Positions 43,491 to 55,950 of a stretch of DNA of 64,000 nt are shown piece after piece. The translations under genes were made by a program, and so were the position numbers. The notes beneath the pieces are model-generated. The model was not told where the DNA came from. It saw only the letters and a program-made list of their open reading frames with translations, and ran no database searches. Source of the DNA: Odobenus rosmarus divergens (lineage: Eukaryota; Chordata; Mammalia; Carnivora; Odobenidae); assembly GCF_000321225.1 (NCBI RefSeq), contig NW_004451011.1:609174-673173 (forward strand), read 5' to 3'. How positions within the stretch are numbered: the first letter of the stretch is position 1; every line of letters begins with the position of its first letter.

Positions 43491-43974
43491 GTTGATGACA
43501 CGTGATTCAACAGGCAAGACAGAGATGACCTTCCCAAAGAGGGGTCATTCCCTGTGACCCTTTGGATACAAGGTCTGAAGGCTACAAGTGCCTTTGAAAA
43601 GAACTAATCCTCCGTCTCCAGCGTAGATGGGAAGAGGCACACTGGAGAAGGCACGGGGTTAGCACGCCAGTCTCCTGTGGCCGCCATTTTGGTCCCCAAG
43701 TTGATACCAAGCATCCTGGACATCTTCCTTGGAACATGAAGGGAATTCTGTTCTCAAAGGATCATGAGAAATCCTCATGACGGACAGTGTGAGTTAGAAG
43801 GCAAGGTGAAAACCGTCACTATCATCCCATCACGAAAGCTGTGGACGTACAGAATGTGAATTCTGTGTGAAATACCCACTACTGCCAAACTCATAAGTTG
43901 GCTGCAGTAAAGCTGTCCTGAATATAATAACTATATGTAATAATAATATATAATAATAATACCTCACAAAAACT

Positions 43975-44143
43975 GAGCATGTATTTTGGGTTGTCCTAAG
44001 ATCATCATTTTACAACCTAGTGGTGGGTCCTCTTGCTATTCCATGTTGCCAGTCAGGAAGCCGAGGTACTCAGAAGTCATTCCCCCCAGTACAAAGCTAG
44101 TGAGTGGAAGAGCCAGGCTTTCAATCCAGACAGGCCAGTTCTC
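43975..44143 (-). mobile_element. MIR, antisense
   Basis: ATCATTTTACAACCTAGTGG and GCTAGTGAGTGGAAGAGCC fit reverse MIR. Confidence 0.6.
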
Positions 44144-44157
44144 AAAAATGGCCCCAC

Positions 44158-44339
44158 TTAGGGGACCTGGGTGGCTCAGATGGTTGAGCATCTGCCTTTA
44201 GCTCAGGTCATGATCCCAGGGTCCTGGGATCGAGCCCCACACTGGGGTCCCTGCTCAGCAGGGAATCAGCTTCTCCCACTGCCCCTCCCCCTGCTTGTGC
44301 TTTTTCTCTCTTTCTCAAATAAATAAATAAAATCTTAAA
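44158..44339 (+). mobile_element. CAN-SINE, sense
   Basis: Head GGGGACCTGGGTGGCTCAG. Perfect duplication AAAAATGGCCCCAC (44144, 44340). Confidence 0.94.
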
Positions 44340-44352
44340 AAAAATGGCCCCA

Positions 44353-46080
44353 CACAAACTGCCACTCCATACTGCAGGTACAGACACAACTTTTGCAACT
44401 CAGAAAAGGGACCAACACATTTTATTCTGTTCAAATCAGCGTGAAAGCAAAAACACAGGTTTGAATCATCCAGATTTGTACACGATGATTTCAACATTGA
44501 CAGCCTTGCCACTCATTCAGCAGCCATGGAAGAAGCTGCTTTTGGAATGGCTCCGGAAACGGGGCAGCTTTCGAAGTTGTTTCAGAGTAGTGGTCCCGTT
44601 CTTTTTGTCCTCCCCTCCCCCATTCAACTTCCATTCTTACTGCTTGATAGAGTACTTAAACACTCGGAAACGTGAGCAGAACCTGCTCTGGCGATTTTCC
44701 TGTGCCTTGCAGTTTAAACAAATACTGCCTTGGGCGGGGATCGTGTTTCTACTACTATCGCTTCCTTCCATCCCTGTACCTAGGCGGATTTCTCCTATTT
44801 GCACCTCTTTATACTCACTCTATCCTTCAAGGTTGTCTTTATGAAGATACATCTGTTTAGCTTTGGTGATTAGCAGAAACATTAGCAGACCTACTGTTTC
44901 AGAGCATAAATAATTAATGGATGTTCCTCATTAATTTCTTCTGAAACTGACTCTTGTTAGACTACCATTAGATATATTTTTTGAATTAAGAGCAGATACA
45001 AGGAGCGGGGACTCTCTGCCTATTTTGAAAATAGGCCATTTACTTTGGAGGGGAAATATGACATCTGAGTCCCTCCATGGCAATGAAAGGAAACCTCTTT
45101 TAATGAGATGCAACACATGTCTTTTGTTTGCCAAGCGCCTGCCATCACGGGGTGCCTGTTCTGTGATCTGGTTCTCTAATTTTCACACAAACCTGCCTTT
45201 TTCCCACAATGTGGTGTGAGTAGTAATTATGGTCCTGACATATTTACAAACTATGACAGCAAACCTGCCTTTTAATCAAATCTGGAACAGAAGGATCCCT
45301 TCCATCTCTGCACTCGCCTGCCCTCCTCCTTTTGCTTTGTACAAACAGCCCATTTTACTCCTTGATGGGCGTTCCTCTAAGTTCATACACATACGACAGA
45401 AGCCTTGCCCCAGGTTAGCTTCAATCCCTTCCCTTGCTATTTATTAATACACATCCCCTTTGAATAATCTGTTTAAATTAATGGGCAGAAAATAAAAATG
45501 TAGGTTCTGAGGCAAACAGCTCGGTGAAATACTTTCCTTAGAGCATTAGCCTAATTAATAGATTTCCTTCTATGAAAAAATCCAATGCACATCAGTGTTT
45601 GCCTGCTTCTGATCCCCAGAGTAGGCAAAGTTTGTCTCCCAAATATGAACAAAATACCATCTTAGACTTCCCAAGGATCTCCAGTGACTTTTCAGCCTCG
45701 CTCTAAGCTGGCCTACCTTTCACTCAACCAAAGGGAAACTGTGGTTGATTTTTAAAACAAAACAACAGAACTAGTAGGGTAAATTTGTCATATGGGGGCA
45801 AGTAGTAATAATGTAGTAATAAAGTATCGGCTGTGCTAAAATTCTAAGTTATGGCAACCAGTGCAGCAAAGAGAAGCCATATTTCTTAGATGTTTTCTTA
45901 GCCATGTGGGCTCCTGAAGGTTTATCCCAAGGTAATAATGCCAGGTATTCTTGAAATGTCGGTGTCAACCTGAAAGATCGGCATTAGTCAATTGATTAAA
46001 TAAATTATAGTTTGGCGATGCAGCCAATTAGACCCCACTCAGAAACAATATTGGCTTAATAAAAATAGGTAACTTTTTGA
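44353..46080. other. Intergenic, no recognised repeat
   Basis: Holds the longest open frame in the window (166 codons, 44344-44844, +), which begins in the SINE duplication and has no motif; I treat it as chance. The rest is plain. Confidence 0.55.
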
Positions 46081-46084
46081 ACAT

Positions 46085-46275
46085 GTTAGGCATAGTGCTA
46101 AGCACTAAATAGTAGCTTTAAAGGATGTGTTCAAAAATGTCTCATTTACGTTTACAATACTCCTTAAGGTGCATAAGATTATTCCCATTTTACAGATGAG
46201 AAAGCACAGAGAGATTAAGTAACTTGCCCAGGGTCACACAGTGAAGAAATGGCAGAACTGGGCTATGAATCCAGG
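46085..46275 (-). mobile_element. MIR, antisense
   Basis: Very clear: CCCATTTTACAGATGAGAAA, GTAACTTGCCCAGGGTCACA and GGCAGAACTGGGCTATGAAT in reverse MIR order. Confidence 0.88.
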
Positions 46276-46362
46276 TAAAATGAAATTGAAAAATTGTCCA
46301 AATGGATTATTAAAGGAAAAAAGGACATTACGAGCCTGATTATCCAGTGTGCTTCCATTTTA

Positions 46363-46549
46363 ATTTTTTTTAAAGATTTTATTTATTTATTTGACAGAGA
46401 GAGACACAGTGAGTGAGGGAACGCAAGTGGGAGTGGGAGAGGGAGAAACAGGCTTCCCGCAGAGCAGTGAGCCTGATGCAGGCCTCGATCCCTGGGACCA
46501 TGACCTGAGCCGAAGGCAGACGCTTAACAACTGAGCCACCCAGGCGCCC
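46363..46549 (-). mobile_element. CAN-SINE
   Basis: TTTAAAGATTTTATTTATTT tail and CTGAGCCACCCAGGCGCC head. Confidence 0.93.
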
Positions 46550-46989
46550 TCTGAAGACAATTTTTTCTTCTTTTATTAGTAATCATGTATAACTTTTGCA
46601 TTTTTGTAATTGGAAAAAATTACTTTTATATTTGAAATAAAATGTGTTGGCTTATACTTGACGTAAAACATGGTGGCTATTTATAGATGTATGCTACAGT
46701 GTCTATTTGGTGTTTACTTAATAACCTTAAGAAGACATTCCTTTCCTTGAACTTGCTGTCTAAATTCAGAAAAGAGCAGGCAACTTGTAAAAAAAAATTC
46801 TGGAAAAAAGCGTAAGGCCCTAGGTTGCTATTAAACCTGTTTCCACTATAATTTAGAATTGGTGTATAAAGCAAAAACCAGGCAGTGGGTCTCACATGTC
46901 TAACCAACTGCAATGCCCCCCACAGGCTGGGGCTGAGAGCGTACATGATGAGAGCAAGGTTAGGTATACAATAGGAAAAGCACACGCCA

Positions 46990-47420
46990 GTGAACCAACA
47001 ACTCAATCTCAATATTGGTTTCTTTAATAAATTGTGCCATAAAGTTGTATTGAAGTGAATATACATTATTAGTATCGCTTACCATGTTTATGATCCACTC
47101 CACATCAAAGTGACATAAAAAGCAGAGTTATTACCAATTAATATCCAATTGCTCATCAAACTTTAATTTGTATTTGTTTTCCCCTGATTGATACATCTTT
47201 TATAACTGAAAGTCTCCATCTCTTTATAACATGTGCTATCATTCAAGGCCACTTGTTTTAATCACTCCGCAAACCAGCATGAAATTGTCTAATAATTCAC
47301 CCAGGTTTTGTCACAAGTGCCTGAAGTTACGACAGCCTTTTCCAAGGAGCAGGGGTCCCCCTCAGAACGTTTGGAATTATTAAAACAGCGGAGCAGCTTC
47401 CTGGCTAGGATTGATGAATA
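46990..47420. promoter_or_regulatory. Repeat-free AT-rich block, possible conserved regulatory element
   Basis: No repeat recognised. Dense homeodomain-type cores (ATTA/TAAT), for example CCAATTAATATCCAATTGC and TTAATCACTCCGC. Function is inference from composition only. Confidence 0.3.
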
Positions 47421-47708
47421 CAATGCTGCTAATTCTTTCAGAGGCATGACGTTGATTTCTTTTTTTTTTTTTTTTCACCTGCTGGTTTGGGTTTTGGTAG
47501 CATACCACAGAAGAGAATTCCCCCCGCTGTGGGGCTGTTGGAATAGGTTTTGGGGGAAGGTTGCAGCTGAGAGGTGCCACCTGTCAGCTTGGTCCTGTAA
47601 AACTGATCTTAAATAGTTATTCATCCACAACCAGTGCAAATTTTGATTGGAAATCTGGTAAAAACAAGCAAACAAACAAATCCTGACATCTTTTAAGTTA
47701 TCTTCTTT

Positions 47709-47896
47709 TTTTTTTAAGATTTTATTTATTTATTTGTCAGAGAGAGAGAGAGCACAAGCAGGGAGAGCAGCAGGCAGAGGGAGAAGCAGACTCCCCGCGG
47801 AGCAGGGAGCCCGATGCAGGACTCAATCCCAGGACCCTGGGATCATGACCTGAGCCGAAGGCAGCTACTTAACCAGCTGAGCCACCCAGGCGCCCC
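47709..47896 (-). mobile_element. CAN-SINE
   Basis: Flanked by AAGTTATCTTCT / AAGTTACCTTCT. Head GAGCCACCCAGGCGCCCC. Confidence 0.93.
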
Positions 47897-48650
47897 TCAA
47901 GTTACCTTCTATTGGAGAGGATACAGACCCATGCAAGAGGCTTTATTTTGTCTGGCTGTTGCAACTCAGAGAGTTCTCCAGGGTACCAGAGGGAATTCCC
48001 AGCACACTGCGAGGTGACCTACAAGATCCTGACCCTTCCCCACCTACAGAGCCCCATTGAGACTTCTCAGGGGTCCAGCCACTGCCATGTTTTAAAGGCT
48101 CCTGAGGCATTTAAACAAAATGAGAATTTGAAATTGGCATACTTAAAACCCTTGCATTAAAAAATGTAAATGCTTTTCGTATTTAAGGAAGCGGAAGAAG
48201 AAAGGGAAGAAAGGAGAAAAAAATAGAAAAGAAAAATGACCATGACTTTAAGTATAAACTTGTTAGGAGAAAAATCTCACAGGTCTGAAGGCCCTTCCCA
48301 AAAGTCTCTTGGCCAGCCCCTGTGGTAGGTCCGAGGCTTGGTGTGGGAAGACAGCCACTGGGTAAATGCCTGTGTGCAGTGGGGTGGAAGTGGATATGGG
48401 GTAGTGTCTGGTCCTTTGAACCATCTTAGCATGCAGATCAAACCATCCTAAAGTGTATTTTCTTCACTCTTACTATAGTGAAGAAGGGGTTGGCTGGAAG
48501 TCACGATCCCAATGCTACTTTCGTCCTTCTGTCCTACCATGAGTGTCTGGGTGAGCATGTCCTGAGGAGGGGCCAGGCCAACCAACAGTGTCCAGACCAA
48601 GCCAAAGGCACCGCTCCCCCCCCACCAAACTATGGAAAAACATGGGGTGG
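47897..48650. other. Intergenic, no recognised feature
   Basis: GA-rich near 48180-48230; otherwise plain. Confidence 0.6.
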
Positions 48651-48654
48651 TGAT

Positions 48655-48890
48655 TCATGAGAACGTGAATCTTGCAGTCAGAGAGGCCCACTTGCAAAGA
48701 AATGCTGGCTACACCTTCCTCACCATCTGACGTGTCACCAAACTTCTGAGCCTCAATTCTCTCAGCTGTAAATGTGGGACAATAATGACACTTCCCTCCT
48801 TGTAGTATTGTTATGAGGACTAAGTGAGATCACCTCTCAAAGCACTTGGCACGGTGCCTGGCACAGCATCAGTGTTCAGTAAACACAACT
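48655..48890 (+). mobile_element. MIR, sense
   Basis: CTGAGCCTCAATTCTCTCAG, GTTATGAGGACTAAGTGAG and CTTGGCACGGTGCCTGGCAC are in MIR order. Confidence 0.88.
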
Positions 48891-49079
48891 AGTCTTATTG
48901 CAAAACTATTAGTTGCTGAGCTCAAGCCTACAGAGCCAGGAACGTGGGTGAGTGGGGAGAGGCACTCTGCAACCCACCAGGACAGCCAAGCATGGCTGCA
49001 AGAGGCACTGTATGTCCAGGAGAACCCGCAAGACAGCACTCACTTTATTCTTTAGATCATGAACTATCTCAGACTTCTG

Positions 49080-49340
49080 CTAAAGTTTAGAAAAGAATAG
49101 GACAAACACCAAAGGTACCCACTGCTCAGCTTAAGAAATAAAACATTATGAACAACAAAATGCTCTCCAGCTATTAAAATGAATGAGCTTGAGCGAGGTG
49201 GATAAATCTCAGGAACGTCATTCTGATCAACAAGAGCGAGGGGCAATAAGATGTATACGTATGATGCCATTTATATCAAGTTTATCAACCTTTGCAGCGA
49301 CGCTGTGTATGAATTGTTTAGTGGTGCGGACGCAGGTAGT
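49080..49340 (+). mobile_element. Old L1-like fragment, sense
   Basis: CTATTAAAATGAATGAGCTT and GTATACGTATGATGCCATTT resemble the end of old L1. Confidence 0.5.
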
Positions 49341-51365
49341 GAAAGTGTCAAGAAAGACAGAGGGATGATAAGTCTTGGGAAAGCTTTGAAGGATGGAAGC
49401 GCTTTAATTCTCAGGTGTCCTGGCTTTGTTCTCAGCAGGGCCTAGGCCAGGAGCTCCCCTCCCTGCTGTATTACACAGATGTTAGCCCCTGCGGAGACAG
49501 AACTCTAGGCAAACAGTGTTAAATACACTGAAAGCAAAATTCTTCCTTTGAATGTACTCGGCTCCCATTAATGTCCAGGGGCGCTCTCTCCACAGGCCTC
49601 CTGCGCATCATGGCATGACATATCCAACCCAAATTCTGAAGGTTGGATGTAACATAAAAGCAGCCAACCAACAGCATAAATGTATATGAAATGAAATCAA
49701 TAAAAAGTGTATTTTTTTCCTCTATTGAAGAGAGTCCTGGGAGGGTACATCACAGGAGTTAGGACAATGCTAGGGAGATGCTCACAGGAAGGATGAAGGG
49801 AGGAGAATGTGGGGGCAGCGGGAAGGGTGGGAGGGAGGAGGGGAGGTTATGTTAATATTCACTGTGTGAACCAGGGTTTACTGAGAAGTGCCTTTTCCCT
49901 CATCACTCAATGCTTATGTGATGAAATAGTGATTTGTGTTTTGTTCACCTGACTTTATCCTAAGAGGTCATCATGATAAAAAATTATTTCTGAGATCAGG
50001 TTGATATCACAAAAGGTCAATATCAGATTATAGATTTATTATGGACTAAAAACTAAAATCAGGCTTAGAGCGACAAAGGCTTTTCTTCATCCATCCTTTC
50101 CTGCTATAACAGCAGTGGTATTTTTATATCTCATAAAAGTAAAATGCCAGGAATTGCAATGAGTTTTTCGCATTGGCTATTTCATGTATCTTTCATAAAA
50201 AACATACGAGGTGGCTCAGAGACTATGTGTGGATGGGGAGGGACCCTGGAGAGCCAGGATGGAACCCAGAGAGTCCAATTCCAAAACCTACACTCTATGA
50301 CCACGCAGTATACCTACCCCCCCTGAAAGAAATACTTCGAAGGAATGTTCTTTGTTTACTAACAAAGCAATCCTCACGCTGTAATGAAACTTTACCACAG
50401 TGCTTTAGTGCTGGCTGGGCTTTGGAAATTATCTAACGCAACCCTCTCTCTCAGAAAAATTTGTATTCGAAGTGATGATGTTGTCTGGTAGCTGAAACGT
50501 TGGTCTGGGAACGAGGGACCTGTTTTCTAATCCCCCCTCTTGTTCTAAAATTATCCTGCTGCAGCACACAAGCCTTTCCCAACTCTTGTCCCTGACTTTC
50601 AGAACTGTCCTCTCCACCCCCAGGGCTGGGCTTCTGCATCCTTTTTTATATGACATGACCTTGACCTTCTGTGACATCAGGTGATTGAACCCTAGATGGA
50701 CACGTGACCTAGGGGAGAGCAGTCATTGGTGGTAGAATCAGCCAACTGTCCCATGGGAATTTGGACAAAGAAAGAGGGTTGAGAAATAATGCTCTCTCCT
50801 TCCTAGATCTGAGTGACGTCTTGCAGAAATGCCTGGAGTCGTCAGCTTCTGAATTACATCCTAAAGACCAGCTCTTTTGACTCCCAGCCTGGAGCAGTCT
50901 ATGTGTTATGTTGTCCCATCTTTGCTTCTTTCATCCTGTTCTCCCTTCTCAGAACTCTTGACCTGGGGATCACTGAAACTTTTGCAGCTACACTGTCATG
51001 ACTTTGGATTATGTTTTCCAGAATTTTAGTTTATTTTGCATTAGTTATAATTCAGAATGTTTTTCTCTTATAGCAGATGGTGGTGGTGGGGACTCATTTA
51101 ATTTCAAAAGAGTGCTATTTTCAGAGCACTTGATTACTAAATATATATATTTTAATACATTAATATTATTTATTACACAATATATTTACATATCATATAT
51201 ATATTGTGTGTATGCACATATATATTTGTATTCATTTCATTTCCAGGGAATAATAGATATTTTGTGACCTCTTGTCACCTGATTCCAGCCATACAGGTGT
51301 AATCATCCAGTATCATCTTGTGACTTTGCAGAGATTCAGAGACTGGTCTGTGACAAGGGGTCTCT
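49341..51365. other. Intergenic, no recognised repeat
   Basis: Mixed-composition DNA with an AT-rich, TATA-repeat-like stretch at 51140-51235. No gene signal. Confidence 0.55.
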
Positions 51366-51369
51366 GTAT

Positions 51370-51800
51370 CTTTTTTGAGTTCTTTGGTTATGAGCCACAG
51401 AAAATAAATCTAGCTAATTAAAAAAAAAAAGGAATTTACTGAAAATATAGAGTAACATACAGAATTGAGGAAAAGGCTGAAAATCTCAGAAAAGGACAGG
51501 AGCCAGGCAGTTCTGAGGCAGCAGGAATAATGGGACCATAATTTTAGGTGTTGCAACTGTCGTAATTGAGCTCCTACAGCCCTTGTCAGTTCACTCAGGC
51601 TTCAGTGCCCATGTTGAGAACACTTGCCTGGCCAACCCTGAGTCATATGCCAAACCATCAACCAGAGGAGGATAGGACTCATGATTGACAGTCCCACCAA
51701 GATTGTATCCATTCAAGAAGGGCTAGTTCCCCAAAGCAAAACTGGAGTGTCTAATAGTGGAAGGGGGAAAGGATGATGGTTAGATTAACATTATATTCTC
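51370..51800. repeat. Ancient interspersed repeat, family not resolved
   Basis: The series TTATGAGCCACAGAAAATAA, GGAATTTACTGAAAATATAG and TAGTTCCCCAAAGCAAAACT is familiar from a common old mammalian repeat that I cannot name with certainty. Confidence 0.5.
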
Positions 51801-52157
51801 TCAACATTTCATCTGATCCCTCCCCAGGAGCGGTATGAGCAAGGAATCTATAGGAGGAGCTGCCATATATAGGCTTGTTATCATAGTCGTGGATGAACCC
51901 CATTTAGCTCTGTTACTTGGTACAGTAGGCATGTACTTGGGATATGCAGACATGCATATGTGCCAGGAGAGCCCCCCAGACGTATATAGGACTGCAAGGT
52001 TCTAGGTGCTAAGTTGGTGACTGCTAGTGTAATTTGAAGAGATAATCCATTCTGTGGAAGTAAAACCTACATTGTTTGCAGAGAAGGAGAATTTGATCTG
52101 TAACAACATTTAGAAACAGAATTTTTCTAAGTGGAGATACAAAAGTCAATAATTCTT

Positions 52158-52368
52158 TTTTTTTTTTTTAAAGATTTCATTTATTTATTTGACAGAGAGA
52201 GTGAGAGAGCACAGCAGGGGGAGCAGGAGAAGGAGAAGGAGAAGCAGACTCCCCGTTGAGCAGGGAGCCCGATGTGGGGCTCAATCCCAGGACTCTGTCC
52301 CAGGACCCTGAGATCATGACCTGAGCCGAAGGCAGACACTTAACCATGTGAGCCAACCAGGCACCCCT
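52158..52368 (-). mobile_element. CAN-SINE
   Basis: TTTAAAGATTTCATTTATTT tail. The body has a repeated GGAGAAGGA unit and a duplicated CCAGGA part. Flanks TCAATAATT / TCAATAGTT. Confidence 0.92.
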
Positions 52369-52589
52369 CAATAGTTATTTCTGATCAGGTCCCCAAATAT
52401 GTTTACTTCAAGTCAGAAAATGCCCCCTCCCCTTGACTTCCTTACTTCCTTTCAATGAAAACAAATATTTCATATTACTCAGTTTTGGATCATGTCCATA
52501 TGTATAATATGAAAGCTTCCCGCTTTATTCTCTATTTAGGTTCACAGAGATCATTGTCCTCTAAAATATTCATCAGTTACTTTAAAGTA

Positions 52590-52880
52590 ATTTTTAGTGC
52601 TCAAGTAATTTATGTTCATTGTAGAAAAAATCAGAAAATAAAGATTGGCCAAAGGAAGAAAAATGAAAACCCACAGACAACCACTTGATACTTTTCCTGT
52701 GTATAACTCTAGTGAATGTATTTACCTACATTCTGTGAAGCCTGTGTTTACATGTATTTACGCTCACAATTTTCAAAAAATGGAATCGTGTAGATTATAT
52801 TGCTTTCATTATCTTTGTCTTCCAAAAATAAGTTGCTATCTTTCCATAATTATGAAAAAAATATTTCCTCTACATTGTTT
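52590..52880 (-). mobile_element. Old L1-like fragment (weak)
   Basis: GACAACCACTTGATACTTTT and nearby phrases resemble an old antisense L1-type repeat. Boundaries uncertain. Confidence 0.4.
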
Positions 52881-53046
52881 TCAGACCTCCAATGGGCTGC
52901 ATATTTTAGTAACATGTTAGCCTACTGGTTCATTGTAGAGCAAAAGACAAGACCATTTGCCACATTTCTTATTTCTCATTGGTGCCTTGATTTTGATTTG
53001 TCCTCTTTCCATGACCATGAAATCTAGATTTTTCTGAAGTGCTACA

Positions 53047-53140
53047 TCTCCCTCTCCCTCTGCCCCTCCCCCTTCTTGTGTGCGCGTGTGCGCTCGCGCT
53101 CTCTCTAAGTAAATAAATAAAATCTTAAAAAAAAAAAAAC
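53047..53140 (+). mobile_element. CAN-SINE, 5'-truncated
   Basis: Only the CT-rich region and the AAATAAATAAAATC tail remain; the tRNA-like head is missing. Confidence 0.85.
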
Positions 53141-53159
53141 AATTAATTGCCCTGGACAA

Positions 53160-53720
53160 CAAAATTTCCTTTGCGGAGGTGCAGACGTGTTCAAAGTCTT
53201 TGAGCGCTCGGATGGATTCCTTACGTGGGAGAAGCTAGCACTTGCTGTGGATTTCACCAGTAGGAAGAAGGAGACAGACGGCTCTGAGGCCACGGCCCAA
53301 GTCCGCAGCAGAGCCCGAAAGTGAAGTTCTAACGGCGCAGTCCCCTCCTGAGCCCGCAAAGCCGCCCTGTTTTCCCTCCCGCGGCTTCAGGGCCGCCCTG
53401 GCAGGGCTGAACGGTGACTCGCCATTCATGGACCAGTCGCGGGGTGGAGAGAAGCGCAGACTCCCCAGCTCTCAGTTGCTGGGGGAAAGCTCGTTATCAT
53501 GTGCAGGGCTCATTGATCTGTTTCAACAGCGACTCCTGAATTATATGGCCCCTAAATGTTTGCTGCCAGAGAGATCTATATTGTGGACGAGATGATGGTA
53601 CTTACTGGAAACTATGGCCTGATATGTGAGTGTTGCCGTTTTGTCTCAATGGAAGTATCCCCGCGCACTTGCAGATCTCGCTCCTCGCTACACCTTCCCT
53701 CTGTCCGGGTATGGTGTATG
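53160..53720. promoter_or_regulatory. Small CpG-containing, GC-richer patch
   Basis: CpGs such as those in GCCCGCAAAGCCGCC, CCCGCGGCTTCAGGG and GTCGCGGGG cluster in an otherwise CpG-poor window. An open frame of 117 codons (53242-53595, +) spans it but shows no motif. Promoter or decayed CpG island is inference. Confidence 0.35.
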
Positions 53721-53838
53721 GGACTGGAAAATAGTGGAACAAAATAACCTACAGATGTCTTAACATTTAAAGCAAAGTGGTATTTGTGGTGTGAGTAGAC
53801 AGGGGCACAAGCTGTCCAGAGGATGACTTTTTTAATTC

Positions 53839-53862
53839 ATTAAAAAAAAAAAAAAAAAAAAA
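53839..53862. repeat. Long A run
   Basis: An uninterrupted run of more than 20 A; likely variable in length. No retroelement body was recognised just upstream. Confidence 0.9.
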
Positions 53863-53919
53863 AGCTTAACAAATGTGTGTACTCATTTACCCGGCAACTG
53901 TGCTTTGAACAATTCATCC

Positions 53920-54190
53920 CAAGTGAATGATGGTGGAAGAGACAAACACGAAATTACAAAGGTCTTCTCTGTAGCATTGTTTACAGTGGTGAAAAAATTG
54001 AAGCCATTTCAAAACTGAACGGTAGGAGATTGGTTAAATGAATTATGATTTGGTTATATAATGGGTCTGGGCTGTCATTAAAAATAAGTTGTATTAAGGC
54101 TTATGGTGACAAGGAAAGTTGTTTATGATATAATGTTAAGTTAAAAAAACCAGGCTCTGAGACAATTTTAGTTTGATGCCCGTTTTACAA
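53920..54190 (+). mobile_element. Old L1-like fragment, sense
   Basis: GTAGCATTGTTTACAGTGGT, GGAGATTGGTTAAATGAATT and AATGTTAAGTTAAAAAAACC are in the order seen at the end of old L1. Confidence 0.65.
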
Positions 54191-54199
54191 ATATAATCC

Positions 54200-54430
54200 G
54201 TACATACACAGCCTCACCCTTAGCCAAATGCGCGCAGAGCCCTGGTCCTGCCTGTCTCTCTTGCTCAGTCTCCAGCTTTCTCTCCCTTGACTCTTTCCCT
54301 GATTCCCCCTACAACACCCAGCGCCATGGCCTAAGAAGTTCACTCTCCCTGAAACATCTTCCTTCTCCCTTAAGCAACTCATCCTTCAGATCTCAACTCA
54401 AACATCGCTTCCCACAAATAGGGGTCAGAT
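54200..54430 (+). mobile_element. L2 fragment
   Basis: CTGAAACATCTTCCTTCTCC and CATCCTTCAGATCTCAACTC are L2 3' region phrases. Confidence 0.7.
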
Positions 54431-54583
54431 CCCTGTTATACCATATCAGGGCCACAGAGATGAGAAAGACATTTTCTGCACAGCACTGTGGAAGTTGTCA
54501 GTGTTGTTGACCAAATAGAGTATTTAAAGTCTGGAAACAAGAAAATATAATTTTTTCATGAATTATAATATCAACAAACTATT

Positions 54584-54776
54584 TGGGGCGCCTGGGTGGC
54601 TCAGTCATTAAGTGCCTGCCTTCAGCTCAGGTCATGGTCCCAGGGTCCTGGGATCGAGCCCCACATCAGGCTCCCTGCTCGGTGGGAAGCCTGCTTCTCC
54701 CTCTCCCGCTCCCCCTGCTTGTGTTCCCTCTCTCGCTGTGTCTCTGTCAAATACATAAATAAAATCTTTAAAAAAA
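54584..54776 (+). mobile_element. CAN-SINE, sense
   Basis: GGGGCGCCTGGGTGGCTCAG head; duplication ATATCAACAAACTATT / ATATCAACGAACTATT. Confidence 0.95.
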
Positions 54777-54834
54777 TATATCAACGAACTATTCAAAATG
54801 TATTCTCCTATGTTTTCAGGCTTTGTGGACACCC

Positions 54835-55200
54835 TGTACTTCTGATTCCCCTCTGTCTAGGCACATGATTGATCATGCTTCCCTTGCCTCTGTGGAGTTA
54901 AGGGTGGCCATGAGACTAGCTTTGGTACATTAAATGGGTGCAGAAACAACATATATCAATTCCCCGTAGAAGCCTGTAAAGAGCAGTCCAATTTGCTCTC
55001 ATCTTTCCTCCCAACCATAGTCTTGCAACTGTCCAGGGGTAGAGATTTCGTCAGCCTTCAACACTGAGTGATGGTGCCCTGGGCAGAGACTACCTCCTGG
55101 TCCCCACACTTGATGGACAAGTGTGAAAGAGAAGCTATTCTTTGTTATTTGAGGTGACTGAGATGTAAGCATTGTTTGTTACTGCAGCATAGCCCAACTT
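54835..55200. repeat. Ancient interspersed repeat, family not resolved
   Basis: Ends with TTGTTTGTTACTGCAGCATA, a familiar old repeat ending. Confidence 0.45.
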
Positions 55201-55299
55201 CTACTGACTAGTATATTCTCTTATCAAAGTTGTAGTTTTAAATTCACTAAGTCTAATTTTTAGTCTCATGTATGATCCACATCTCTAAGGTGATGGACA

Positions 55300-55950
55300 C
55301 TGTACTAGAATGTGGGGCCTCAGAACAAAGTAAACCAAGTCCTCTGCTCTCATGGAGTTTCACCTGGTCAGAGACAGATCATAAAGAGAGAAAGCTGAGA
55401 CCTGCATGAAAACAAGTCATATGCTCAGAATGGCAGCAGAGGGCTCACTGGGGTCCTGCTGCTCCTGAGATTGGGTGCAAGAAGCAGCAAGGAGAGAGAA
55501 GATCAGAGGGGCAGTGAGGGAGGGGAGTAGGTCACATAGGACTTTGTAGGCCCTGGGACTGTCTTGGATTTCATTCTAGGTGTGATGGGAAGCTATTGGA
55601 AGGTTCTGAGCAGGGGTATGATATGATGAAACGCTTTTAAAAAGAATCACTTTTTTGAAAAGCAGCTAGAGAGACAGGGAGCTAAGAGTAGAAGTCAGAA
55701 GGTCAAAAGCCAAGAGGGGTGGTGGTCTGGACATGGTGATGGGCTTGGAAGTAGCTATATTTGGAAAGCAGGAGAGATGAGATGTCAGTGGATTGGATAT
55801 GGGGTGAGCAAGAGAGGACTCAAACATCATTCCTAGATACTACCCTGAGCAACTAGGCAAATGATGGTACTATTTTGGGGACAGGCCACACTGAGGGAGG
55901 AGAGAACTTAGGGTGAAGATGGGAGAAATCAACAGTTGTATGAATGCATC
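55300..55950 (+). repeat. Ancient interspersed repeat, family not resolved
   Basis: CTCTGCTCTCATGGAGTTTC, GACTTTGTAGGCCCTGGGAC and GTGATGGGAAGCTATTGGAA form a well-known mammalian repeat series. Non-coding. Confidence 0.6.

Noticed and set aside
44344..44844. Longest open frame in the window (166 codons, +)
   Set aside because: Starts inside a SINE target duplication, has no recognisable domain, no splice or promoter context, and GC content high enough to make a chance frame of this size unsurprising in 64 kb.
53242..53595. 117-codon open frame over the CpG patch
   Set aside because: No known domain; the GC-richer composition explains the lack of stops. Kept only as a regulatory candidate.
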